A stretch of DNA of 10,979 nucleotides, from positions 1 to 10,979 of the forward strand of contig JAATEW010000251.1 of the NCBI GenBank assembly GCA_015655535.1, written 5' to 3'. A program made the translations under genes and the position numbers. Positions within the stretch are counted from its first letter, which is position 1; each line of letters begins with the position of its first letter. The stretch comes from Hyphomicrobiales bacterium (GTDB lineage Bacteria; Pseudomonadota; Alphaproteobacteria; Rhizobiales; Beijerinckiaceae). Positions 1 to 6,295 of the stretch are shown here, in pieces. The notes beneath the pieces were generated by a model. It saw nothing but the letters and a program-made list of their open reading frames with translations, was not told where the DNA came from and did not search any database.

Positions 1-383
1 CTGATGGCGGCATAAACGCAGGCCCTGATCGTCGCCGTCCAGGCTAAAGTTTCGCTCGGAAAGATCGACCTTTTGATCACTTCGGCATGTTCGTGCAGCA
101 GGCCCGGCGAGCGATAGGCAAGCTCGCTGAACAGATTGAAAATGATGAGGCCGGAGAAGATCGACACCGTATAGGCGCCGGCGCCGCCTTTGGCCGAATT
201 GGGCGCGCCTACGACCGAGGTGAAAATGACCGTATAGGCGCTGAGCATGACGAGCGGTCCGAAGATCGCCCAGGCCCAGCCGAAAATCGTTCCGCTGAAG
301 CGGACCGCCAGTTCACGCCGTACGACCGCCCGGATCAATTCACGAAATTGCCAGGCCCGCTCAAGTGGCGTCGCTATATTCAT
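1..383 (-). CDS. ABC-2 type transporter permease for polysaccharide/O-antigen export (3' part off the window)
   Basis: Reading the minus strand from ATG at 383 gives 127 open codons that run off the left edge with no stop. The N-terminus carries the family pattern: a short cytoplasmic start, an amphipathic RELIRAVVRREL segment (about residues 14-25), RFSGTIFGWAWAIFGPLVML leading into the first membrane span (about 29-50), then YTVIFTSVVGA and a second hydrophobic stretch SIFSGLIIFNLFSELAY (about 75-92). This matches inner-membrane permeases of the Wzm/KpsM/RfbA type, which pair with an ATPase to export lipid-linked O-antigen, capsule or similar glycans. Family members are about 260-290 residues, so roughly half the gene is present. 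GGGGAG lies about 14 bases before the ATG, an imperfect ribosome site. The ATPase partner would be expected further left on this strand. The assignment to glycan rather than drug export is inferred from the N-terminal sequence pattern. Confidence 0.85.
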   Translation of the reverse strand, partial: MNIATPLERAWQFRELIRAVVRRELAVRFSGTIFGWAWAIFGPLVMLSAYTVIFTSVVGAPNSAKGGAGAYTVSIFSGLIIFNLFSELAYRSPGLLHEHAEVIKRSIFPSETLAWTATIRACVYAAI

Positions 384-426
384 CCCCGAGGCAATGCTCC
401 CCAAACCCGCCAAACCAGCAAGCCGG

Positions 427-456
427 ATGTAGACCAGTTCGTTTCTTCTTAGTCAA
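427..456 (-). promoter_or_regulatory. Candidate sigma-70-type promoter for the ABC permease gene
   Basis: On the minus strand TTGACT (456-451) is followed after 18 bases by CTACAT (432-427), close to the alphaproteobacterial -35/-10 pair. Transcription would start near 420 and leave about 36 bases before the permease ATG. The -10 box is only moderate, so this is a suggestion. Confidence 0.3.
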
Positions 457-589
457 CGCGGCAGCGCGACCTTGCCTCGGCTGAAATCTTCCCGGTACGG
501 GACTTTTTGGAGTGCGTTTATAAAGAGCGGCGTCGGCTTGCACGGCCGAGTCTGGCGGCTGCCCGGCGCTGTAGAGCGCAATCTTGGCC

Positions 590-700
590 ATGATCGTTGA
601 AATCTATGGCGGTGAAGCTGTAATGACACAGGCCGCTGAGGAAGAGGGCGGCATGAGATGTAAACCTAAGCCTACAAAGAGAGCGCTGCCTAAATACTAG
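590..700 (+). CDS. Possible 36-codon small ORF ending at a terminator hairpin (doubtful)
   Basis: ATG at 590 opens a 36-residue reading frame ending in TAG at 698-700. The product starts MIVEIYGGEAV, is acidic in the middle (EEEGG) and basic at the end (KPKPTKRALPKY). An internal ATG at 623 is an alternative start. No clear ribosome site is seen (only GAGCG about 11 bases upstream). The one supporting observation is position: the stop codon falls inside the hairpin at 681-725, which is followed by TTTT on this strand, as if a transcript ended there. It could equally be a decayed remnant or chance. No family is recognised. Confidence 0.15.
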   Translation: MIVEIYGGEAVMTQAAEEEGGMRCKPKPTKRALPKY

Positions 701-725
701 GGCCTGTTATTTAGGCAGTCTGCTC
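681..725. terminator. Hairpin with perfect 11-bp arms, probable (bidirectional) transcription terminator
   Basis: CTGCCTAAATA (686-696) and TATTTAGGCAG (708-718) are perfect inverted copies separated by 11 bases. An outer GAGC/GCTC pair (681-684/722-725) extends the stem. On the plus strand the structure is followed by TTTT (726-729). It also sits just past the stop of the minus-strand gene ending at 734, so it could end transcripts from either side. The lower stem is A/T-rich in part, so termination strength is uncertain. Confidence 0.5.
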
Positions 726-733
726 TTTTATAA

Positions 734-988
734 TCACTCGGCGGGGGCCGCTTCGGCCGTGTGAGAGGCGGAGAGAGAGCCGGAGCGCTGGCAGACGATC
801 TTCATATATTCTTCGCCGGGCCGCGGGGTAATCGCCGTGCCGGCAACGGTCGTCTGACCGAAGAAACCGCATTCTCTCTCATTGGCCACCTTGGGACCCT
901 GCACGACATCGACCGCGGTATCTGGCTGGCAAGCAGCGTGATCCACCGCCATCGCGCATATAAGGATCACTATAGTAAAAGGTGTCAT
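734..988 (-). CDS. Small secreted cysteine-containing protein of unknown function
   Basis: The 84-residue product starts MTPFTIVILICAMAVDHAACQ, a hydrophobic segment (about residues 3-15) that reads as a Sec signal peptide with cleavage near Ala18-Ala19. The Cys20 context (HAAC) is a poor lipobox, so lipidation is possible but not favoured. The mature part has two further cysteines (Cys40, in ECGFFGQTTVAGTA, and Cys66, in MKIVCQRSG) that could form a disulfide in the periplasm, then a low-complexity Ala/Glu/Ser tail. ATG at 988 is chosen because GAGAGG lies 10 bases upstream. An ATG at 994 would place the same site too close, and TTG at 1039 would put charged residues before the signal peptide. 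A hairpin terminator lies just downstream (681-725). It stands alone between intergenic stretches. I recognise no family. Coding is supported by the signal peptide, the ribosome site and the terminator. Confidence 0.6.
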   Translation of the reverse strand: MTPFTIVILICAMAVDHAACQPDTAVDVVQGPKVANERECGFFGQTTVAGTAITPRPGEEYMKIVCQRSGSLSASHTAEAAPAE

Positions 989-1096
989 GACCATCAGCCT
1001 CTCAAGTGTTGAACTCCCCTCACGCTCTCCCTTTAACAAAACGCCATATTATCGTCGTTGAACTGACAAATGCACCTTCTGTGCCAGCCCGCCTAG

Positions 1097-1123
1097 ATGC
1101 AGAAACTGCGACATTTTCTGCAT
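1097..1123. repeat. Perfect 9-bp inverted repeat between divergent genes
   Basis: ATGCAGAAA (1097-1105) and TTTCTGCAT (1115-1123) are exact inverted copies separated by nine bases. This is compatible with a dimeric-repressor operator or a weak hairpin. It lies about 110 bases upstream of the secreted-protein start and 260 bases before the CsbD-like gene. No regulator is assigned. Confidence 0.4.
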
Positions 1124-1326
1124 TTTCAGCGGTTTTCACGCCGATTTGAGCGCAAAAACGTGCAAAACGCGGCGCCTCGCCGCAGATGACGTTTCCGCGG
1201 ATTCATTAAGGCAACAGGAAGAGTGTTAAGGAAGCGTTAACCCTGGTACCGGGTAACCGGCCTGAATCCGCGCCCGTCGGCCGCCGATTTTTTTCCGGTA
1301 AAGGCCGCTTACCGACCCTGAACACA

Positions 1327-1352
1327 GGAACCCGCCAGTCGTTCCCAGCATT
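1327..1352 (+). promoter_or_regulatory. Candidate EcfG-type (general stress) promoter of the CsbD-like gene
   Basis: GGAAC (1327-1331) is followed after exactly 17 bases by CATT (1349-1352), one mismatch from the CGTT of the alphaproteobacterial EcfG consensus GGAAC-N16/17-CGTT. A start near 1358-1360 would leave about 25 bases of leader containing the ribosome site. The -35 element also pairs with GTTCC (1341-1345), so an operator is an alternative reading. Confidence 0.4.
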
Positions 1353-1383
1353 GTTTACGCAGATCCTCAAAGGAGCGTGAGCA

Positions 1384-1605
1384 ATGGCTAAGCATCGGGT
1401 GAAAGGTGCTGCCCGGCATATTACAGGCAATATCGACGCGGCCGCGGGCAAGTTTATCGGCAACGGCGACGCCGAACCCCAGGCGGGGAGCAAGATGGAC
1501 CTCGTTGTCGGTGCTGCGTACCGGGTCTTTGCAGACGTCAAAGCCGCCGGCCGCAAGGGCGCAGGCGGCAAGGGTTTCAAGACCGTGAGCGGCCTTAGAT
1601 ATTGA
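1384..1605 (+). CDS. CsbD-like general stress protein
   Basis: The 73-residue product has the spaced-glycine pattern of the CsbD family: HRVKGAARHITGNIDAAAGKFIGN (residues 4-27), then an AEPQAGSKMDLVVGAAYRVFADVKAAGRK half (30-58). CsbD proteins are small, hydrophilic, helix-prone cytoplasmic proteins of unknown biochemical function that are induced in general stress responses. The C-terminus here adds a Gly/Lys-rich tail (GAGGKGFKTVSGLRY) beyond the usual domain. Start choice is firm: AAAGGAG (1369-1375) lies eight bases before the ATG. It is a single-gene unit, with an EcfG-like promoter element upstream (1327-1352) and a strong terminator 55 bases downstream (1661-1690). Family assignment rests on pattern similarity and is moderately sure. 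The fallback description is a small basic stress-type protein. Confidence 0.75.
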   Translation: MAKHRVKGAARHITGNIDAAAGKFIGNGDAEPQAGSKMDLVVGAAYRVFADVKAAGRKGAGGKGFKTVSGLRY

Positions 1606-1660
1606 AAAGGGCCGCCTTAGCGTCAGCCCAGCGGTGTTGAAGACCAATATATGAAGATCA

Positions 1661-1690
1661 AAAGGCCCGCCGATCGATCGGCGGGCCTTT
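1661..1690 (+). terminator. Perfect 30-nt palindromic terminator after the CsbD-like gene
   Basis: AAAGGCCCGCCGATC (1661-1675) is immediately followed by its exact inverse GATCGGCGGGCCTTT (1676-1690), giving a 15-bp A-flanked, GC-rich stem ending in TTT. The T-tract is short, but stem length and position 55 bases after the stop make an intrinsic terminator very likely. The symmetry would also let it work against opposing transcripts. Confidence 0.8.
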
Positions 1691-1871
1691 GTCGTCGTGC
1701 ACCGGCGAAGGGCAGCCATCTGACCGAGGCTCGCCGGAGCTGCTCGCATTGCCGAATGCAATATGTGCCTCGTAAAAGCCACGAAATGAAGATGCGGTAG
1801 GGCCTGAGAATCTCCGCAACACGTTGAAAAACGGGGATGTTCGAGCGCCCACAGCCGAACTTCCGGGTACG

Positions 1872-1900
1872 TTGTGCCTGCCGGAAATTTACGCTATAGG
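1872..1900 (+). promoter_or_regulatory. Candidate promoter of the RND efflux operon
   Basis: TTGTGC (1872-1877) and TATAGG (1895-1900) are separated by 17 bases, a reasonable sigma-70-type pair. The predicted start near 1907 falls inside the inverted repeat at 1905-1921, so a repressor bound there would block initiation. The boxes match the consensus only in part. Confidence 0.4.
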
Positions 1901-1904
1901 ATTC

Positions 1905-1921
1905 GACCGAACGGTTCGGTC
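1905..1921. promoter_or_regulatory. Perfect 17-bp inverted repeat, probable repressor operator of the efflux operon
   Basis: GACCGAAC (1905-1912), a central G (1913) and GTTCGGTC (1914-1921) form an exact inverted repeat ending one base before the ATG at 1922. Size and ACCGnnCGGT-like content resemble operators of TetR-family repressors of RND pumps. Placement just after the -10 box fits repression. The repressor itself is not in the window. Confidence 0.6.
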
Positions 1922-3145
1922 ATGTCTCAGCGCTCCGAACCCAGCCGCCTTAAGCAGCGGTCGCCCAAGCTGCATTTTTCGTTGGTTCGCATGAAACGAG
2001 CGCTTCTTTTTCTTTTCGTTCTGATCCTCCTTGTGAGCCTCACTGGCGGCCTCGGCTATTTTCAATTTGTCGTGAAGCCGCAGATGATCAAAACCATCAT
2101 TGCGGGAGCGGCGCCGCCGCCGCCGGCCGTGGCTGCCACCGAAGCGGTTCTGGAAACCTGGACGCCGCGTCTGCCGGCCGTCGGCACCTTCCGGGCCGTT
2201 CAGGGCATCGATGTCTCATCGCAATTGGCCGGGATGATCGCCGCGATCCACGTCGAAAACGGCCAGGACGTGGCAAAAGGCGCGGCTCTTTTCGATATAG
2301 ACACTTCGGTCGAAGAGGCCGATCTCAAAAACAATCTCGCAACGCTGAAAAACAACGAGATCTCGCTCGACCGGCAGCGCCGCCTCACAGACACGGGCAA
2401 TGCCGCCAAGGCCAATCTCGACGCGGCGCAAATGGCGCGCGACACGGCCGCTGCCACCGTCGAGCGCGTCCGGGCGACGATTGCCCAAAAGACCGTCGTC
2501 GCGCCTTTCGCTGGCCGCCTCGGTCTTCGCCGGTTCGACCTTGGCCAATATCTCTCGGCCGGAACGAGTTTCATCACTTTGCAGCAGCTCGACCCGATCT
2601 ATGTCGATTTCCCAATTCCGGAACAATCGATCGCGCTCTTGAAGCCAGGCGAGCCGCTGGAAGTCACGGTCGACGGATATAGGGATAAGACGTTTCGCGG
2701 GAAGATCGAAACGATCGACGCGCGCGTCGCCCAGGATACGCGCAATGTCATGGTGCGCGGTCTCTTTGCAAATCCCGATCGCGTGCTTTTGCCGGGCATG
2801 TTCGCCAATGTCGCAGTCATAGCCGGGGAAGCGGCGAAAGTTGTGACTCTACCCCGCACAGCCATCACCTATTCGCTTTATGGCGACAGCGTCTTTGTCG
2901 TCGTGCCAGTCGCGCTGCCACCCGATGGTGCGCAGGCGGCGGCTCAAAGCGACGTCTCTTATAAGATCGAACGCCGGGCCGTGCGCACAGGCGATGTGCA
3001 TGAAGATCGTGTGGCTATTCTCGATGGTGTCAAAGCCGGCGAGAAAGTCGTCACGGAAGGCCAGTTGAAATTGCAGGCCGAATCCCGTGTCCGCCCGGAT
3101 TTCGATGCCAAGCTGACGCCGCAACCGATTCGGCCGAAAGAATAA
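1922..3145 (+). CDS. RND efflux membrane fusion protein (HlyD/AcrA family periplasmic adaptor)
   Basis: This periplasmic adaptor bridges an inner-membrane RND pump to an outer-membrane channel. From the ATG at 1922 it has 407 residues: a basic cytoplasmic start, an uncleaved-looking membrane anchor (about 27-46, FLFVLILLVSLTGGLGYF), a Pro/Ala linker, and a split lipoyl domain (about 95-125, SSQLAGMIAAIHVENGQDV, and 188-220, TVVAPFAGRLGLRRFDLGQYL). A coiled-coil hairpin lies between the lipoyl halves (128-187), followed by a beta-barrel (225-300) and a membrane-proximal domain to about 390. There is no lipobox, unlike AcrA, so it is probably anchored by the transmembrane helix. Start choice is uncertain. 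GTG at 1874 would lie inside the promoter, and ATG at 1991 (MKRALLF) would give a standard short N-terminus. None has a clear ribosome site. The pump gene follows after 13 bases, clearly the same operon. Confidence 0.93.
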   Translation: MSQRSEPSRLKQRSPKLHFSLVRMKRALLFLFVLILLVSLTGGLGYFQFVVKPQMIKTIIAGAAPPPPAVAATEAVLETWTPRLPAVGTFRAVQGIDVSSQLAGMIAAIHVENGQDVAKGAALFDIDTSVEEADLKNNLATLKNNEISLDRQRRLTDTGNAAKANLDAAQMARDTAAATVERVRATIAQKTVVAPFAGRLGLRRFDLGQYLSAGTSFITLQQLDPIYVDFPIPEQSIALLKPGEPLEVTVDGYRDKTFRGKIETIDARVAQDTRNVMVRGLFANPDRVLLPGMFANVAVIAGEAAKVVTLPRTAITYSLYGDSVFVVVPVALPPDGAQAAAQSDVSYKIERRAVRTGDVHEDRVAILDGVKAGEKVVTEGQLKLQAESRVRPDFDAKLTPQPIRPKE

Positions 3146-3158
3146 TGGATCTGGCCTG

Positions 3159-6100
3159 ATGTCGTCTTTCACCGATATCTTTATCCGCCGGCCTGTGCTG
3201 GCATGCGTCGTCAGCCTGCTCATTCTTTTGATGGGCCTGCAATCCTTCTCGAAATTGCAGATCCGCCAATATCCGGAATTGTCGTCTACGACGATCACGA
3301 TCACGACGGCCTATCCAGGCGCCAATGCCGACCTGATCCAGGGCTTCATCACCGTGCCGATCGCGCAGGCGGTGGCCAGCACCGAAGGCATCGACACGCT
3401 CGTCTCGAACTCGCAGCAGAATACGTCAACGGTCACCTTGAACCTGCGGCTCAACGCGAATGCCGATCGCGCCGTCGCCGACGTTTTGTCGAAGGTCAGC
3501 CAGGTCAAGAGTATTTTGCCGCGCGAGGCGCTCGATCCCGTCGTCGTCAAGCAGACCGGCGATTCGAACGCGCTTCTTTATATGTCCTTCAACTCGAAGG
3601 CCATGAATGGTTCGCAGATCACCGATTATCTGACACGCGTCGTGCAGCCGAGGCTCCAGACGATCGACGGTGTCGCAAACGCGCAGATCCTCGGCGGCCA
3701 GACCTTCGCGATGCGCGTCTGGCTCGATCCGAACAAGATGGCGGCGCAAGGCGTGACCCCGGCCGATGTCCGCAACGCGCTCGCCGCCAATAATTTCACC
3801 TCGGCCGCGGGCGAGATCAAAGGCGACTTCGTCCAGACAAGCATCAATGCGCAGACCTCGCTCGATTCGGCCAAGGCCTTCGGGCAGCTTGTCGTCCGGG
3901 CGCGCGGCGATACGCTGACGCGTCTCGGCAATATCGCGGATATCGAGCTCGGACCCGAGTCGGTCGATTCCTCTTCGGTCTTCGACGGGCTGAAAGCCGT
4001 CTTCATCGGCATCTATACGACGCCGACCGCCAATCCGCTCGAAGTCATCACCGCGGTGCGCGAGGCTTTTCCGGAAATCCAGGCGCAATTGCCGGTCGGC
4101 CTCGAAGGCGCGATCGCTTATGACGCGACGAATTTCATCCGCGCTTCGATCTATGAAGTCGAGAAGACGCTGGCCGAAGCGGCCCTTATCGTCATCGTTG
4201 TGATCTTCCTTTTCCTCGGCAATCTGCGCTCGACGATCATCCCGATCGTGACGATCCCGCTCTCCATGGTGGGCGTCATGAGTTTCCTGTTGATGCTCGG
4301 CTATTCGATCAATCTGCTCACGCTCTTGGCGCTCGTGCTGGCGATCGGCCTCGTCGTCGACGATGCGATCGTCGTCGTCGAAAACATCTATCGTCACATC
4401 GAGGAGGGGATGACCCCTTATGACGCGGCGATCAAAGGCGCGCGCGAGATCACGGGCCCCGTCATTTCCATGACGATCACGCTGGCCGCCGTCTATGCGC
4501 CGATTGGCTTCGTCTCCGGCGTGACGGGCGCGCTATTTCGCGAATTCGCCTTTACTTTGGCGGGCTCCGTCATCGTTTCGGGCGTGATCGCGCTCACTTT
4601 GTCGCCGATGATGTGCTCGCGGCTTTTAAAGCCGCCGCGCGAAAACGCCGGCGGATTCGTCGCTTTTCTCGATCGCCTGTTCGAAGGCTTGCGGCGGCGC
4701 TATGAGCGGCGCCTGCATCGATCGCTGAACTTCCGCGCCGTTACGATTCTCGTTCTCGTCGGCGTTCTGGCGATGACCGCGCTCATGTTCATGACGACAC
4801 CGAAGGAGCTCGCGCCGGAAGAAGATCAAGGCGCGATCTTCGCGCTCATCAAGACGCCGCAATATGCCAATCTCGATTACATGGAAAATGCGACCCAGAA
4901 GTTCAAACAAGCGGTCGACACCATTCCCGAACATGACCATGTCTTCGTCATCAACGGCTATTCCGGTGTGCGTCAGGGTTTGGCCGGCGCGATCCTGACG
5001 CCCTGGGACGAGCGCAAGCGCAATCAAAAAGAGATCATTCAATCCTTGCAGCCGAAGCTCGGTGCGATCACGGGCGCTCAGATCATCGCCTTTTCGCCGC
5101 CGTCGCTGCCTGGCTCGACAGGCGGCCCGCCGGTGCAATTCATCCTTCGCTCGATCGGCGATTACAAGCAGCTCGTCGATTATATGGCCGTGATCGAAAA
5201 GGCGGCGCGCGAGAGCGGCCTCTTCATCTTTACCGACAGCGATCTCAAATTCGATACGCCGCAGATCCAGTTCAAGATCGACGCCGACAAGGCCAATCAG
5301 CTCGGCATCAATATGCAGGAGATCGGCTCGTCGCTTGCGACGCTGCTCGGCGGCAATTGGGTGAACAGGTTCAATCTCTACGGCCGCAGCTATGAAGTGA
5401 TCCCGCAAGTGCCGCGCGACTATAGGCTCTCGGCCGACTGGCTGACCCGCTATCAGGTCCGCACGGCGAATGGCGCCTTGGTGCCGCTTTCGACGGTCGC
5501 GAGCACGTCCGAGAACGTGCAGCCGAACAGCCTGCCGACGTTCCAGCAATTGAATTCGGTGACTTTGCAGGGCGTGCCCTTCCCAGGCCGCACGATCGGC
5601 GAGGCTTTGGCCTTTTTGCAGGCCAAGGCGAAAGAGATTCTGCCCTCCGGTTTCAGCGTCGATTTCCAGGGCGACAGCCGGCAATATGTGCAGGAGGGCA
5701 ATACGCTCCTCCTGACCTTCGTCTTCGCGCTCATTGTGATCTTTCTCGTGCTCGCGGCGCAATTCGAAAGCTTCCGCGATCCCTTCATTATTCTGATCGC
5801 TTTGCCGACCTCCATGTTCGGCGCGCTTTTACCGCTGAACGCGCTTGGCGTGCTCGGCATGGCGAGCATGAACATCTATTCGCAGATCGGTCTCGTGACC
5901 CTCATCGGCCTCATCTCGAAACACGGGATCTTGATGGTCGAATTCGCCAATCGCCTGCAGGAAGAAAACGGCATGTCGCGGCGCGACGCCATCGAACATG
6001 CAGCGGGCGTGAGGCTGCGGCCGATCCTGATGACGACGGCGGCCATGACGGTCGGCATGATCCCGCTCATCGTGGCGGAAGGCGCCGGCGCGCGCAGCCG

Positions 6101-6284
6101 TTTCGCGATCGGCGTCGTGATCGCTTTCGGCATCAGCATCGGGACCCTGTTCACGCTTTTCGTGACGCCGGCCATGTATACGTTGATCGCCCGTCAGCGG
6201 AAGGGCATGCGTAAGCCGCATGATGCCGAACTCGACGGGCCCATTGTGCCGCTGCCTCTGCACGAACGCACCGCTGCGGAATAA
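3159..6284 (+). CDS. RND multidrug efflux pump, HAE-1 (AcrB/MexF/MdtB-type) inner-membrane transporter
   Basis: The 1041-residue product has the normal length and full architecture of a proton-driven HAE-1 pump. The TM1 entry is FIRRPVLACVVSLLILLMGL, followed by a first large periplasmic porter/docking loop (about 35-335), TM2-6, a cytoplasmic link, TM7 (about 527-545), a second periplasmic loop (about 550-850) and TM8-12. The proton-relay residues are present: the TM4 aspartate pair (D401, D402 in GLVVDDAIVVVENIYRH) and the TM10 lysine (K921 in LIGLISKHGILMVEFANRL). Such pumps work as trimers and expel drugs, solvents or organic acids through the adaptor and a TolC-like channel. No channel gene follows: the next gene converges from the other strand 11 bases later, so a channel encoded elsewhere must be used. 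Substrate cannot be read from sequence. The ribosome site is weak (GGAT about eight bases upstream), and translation may be coupled to the adaptor gene. Confidence 0.96.
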   Translation: MSSFTDIFIRRPVLACVVSLLILLMGLQSFSKLQIRQYPELSSTTITITTAYPGANADLIQGFITVPIAQAVASTEGIDTLVSNSQQNTSTVTLNLRLNANADRAVADVLSKVSQVKSILPREALDPVVVKQTGDSNALLYMSFNSKAMNGSQITDYLTRVVQPRLQTIDGVANAQILGGQTFAMRVWLDPNKMAAQGVTPADVRNALAANNFTSAAGEIKGDFVQTSINAQTSLDSAKAFGQLVVRARGDTLTRLGNIADIELGPESVDSSSVFDGLKAVFIGIYTTPTANPLEVITAVREAFPEIQAQLPVGLEGAIAYDATNFIRASIYEVEKTLAEAALIVIVVIFLFLGNLRSTIIPIVTIPLSMVGVMSFLLMLGYSINLLTLLALVLAIGLVVDDAIVVVENIYRHIEEGMTPYDAAIKGAREITGPVISMTITLAAVYAPIGFVSGVTGALFREFAFTLAGSVIVSGVIALTLSPMMCSRLLKPPRENAGGFVAFLDRLFEGLRRRYERRLHRSLNFRAVTILVLVGVLAMTALMFMTTPKELAPEEDQGAIFALIKTPQYANLDYMENATQKFKQAVDTIPEHDHVFVINGYSGVRQGLAGAILTPWDERKRNQKEIIQSLQPKLGAITGAQIIAFSPPSLPGSTGGPPVQFILRSIGDYKQLVDYMAVIEKAARESGLFIFTDSDLKFDTPQIQFKIDADKANQLGINMQEIGSSLATLLGGNWVNRFNLYGRSYEVIPQVPRDYRLSADWLTRYQVRTANGALVPLSTVASTSENVQPNSLPTFQQLNSVTLQGVPFPGRTIGEALAFLQAKAKEILPSGFSVDFQGDSRQYVQEGNTLLLTFVFALIVIFLVLAAQFESFRDPFIILIALPTSMFGALLPLNALGVLGMASMNIYSQIGLVTLIGLISKHGILMVEFANRLQEENGMSRRDAIEHAAGVRLRPILMTTAAMTVGMIPLIVAEGAGARSRFAIGVVIAFGISIGTLFTLFVTPAMYTLIARQRKGMRKPHDAELDGPIVPLPLHERTAAE

Positions 6285-6295
6285 AATAGCCCCCT

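Larger units (their letters stand above)
384..733. other. 350-base stretch without a confident gene
   Basis: Between the ABC permease start and the small secreted protein lie the candidate permease promoter (427-456), a short inverted repeat TCCCG-GTA-CGGGA (489-501), a possible 36-codon plus-strand ORF (590-700) and a strong hairpin (681-725). A minus-strand reading of 76 codons starting at 591 has no ribosome site and no recognisable sequence, and was not accepted as a gene. Nothing mobile-element-like is visible. Confidence 0.5.
989..1383. other. 395-base divergent intergenic region
   Basis: This region separates the minus-strand secreted-protein gene from the plus-strand CsbD-like gene and must hold both promoters. 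A -10-like GATAAT reads on the minus strand at 1053-1048, with no good -35. A perfect 9-bp inverted repeat lies at 1097-1123. A GC hairpin GCGGCG-CCT-CGCCGC lies near 1169-1183, and a run of seven T follows CGGCCGCCGA near 1288-1294. The EcfG-like element for the CsbD-like gene lies at 1327-1352. No open reading frame here has a ribosome site or recognisable product. Confidence 0.5.
1606..1921. other. Intergenic region between the CsbD-like gene and the efflux operon
   Basis: Beyond the terminator (1661-1690), this 316-base gap contains a loose TTCCGG/CCGGAA inverted pair (1861-1866/1881-1886), then the candidate promoter (1872-1900) and operator (1905-1921) of the efflux operon. No coding sequence is supported. 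In particular there is no divergently transcribed TetR-type repressor gene, which is often found in this position next to RND operons. Confidence 0.5.

Noticed and set aside
361..591. Minus-strand 76-codon frame ahead of the ABC permease
   Set aside because: It has no ribosome site or known family, and overlaps the permease start and its candidate promoter.
989..1039. TTG start at 1039 for the small secreted protein
   Set aside because: It would add a charged 17-residue leader before the signal peptide, while GAGAGG at good spacing supports ATG at 988.
1234..1258. Imperfect palindrome around GGTACC upstream of the CsbD-like gene
   Set aside because: The arms (TTAACCC/GGGTAA) need a one-base bulge and the symmetry is no better than expected by chance in GC-rich DNA.
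3426..4397. Long minus-strand open frame (323 codons) inside the RND pump gene
   Set aside because: It is antisense to a well-conserved pump sequence, with Asp/Arg/His-rich composition typical of GC-rich shadow frames and no ribosome site.
4626..5762. Long minus-strand open frame (378 codons) inside the RND pump gene
   Set aside because: Same reasoning: a GC-rich shadow with Arg/Glu/His bias, opposite a confirmed gene.
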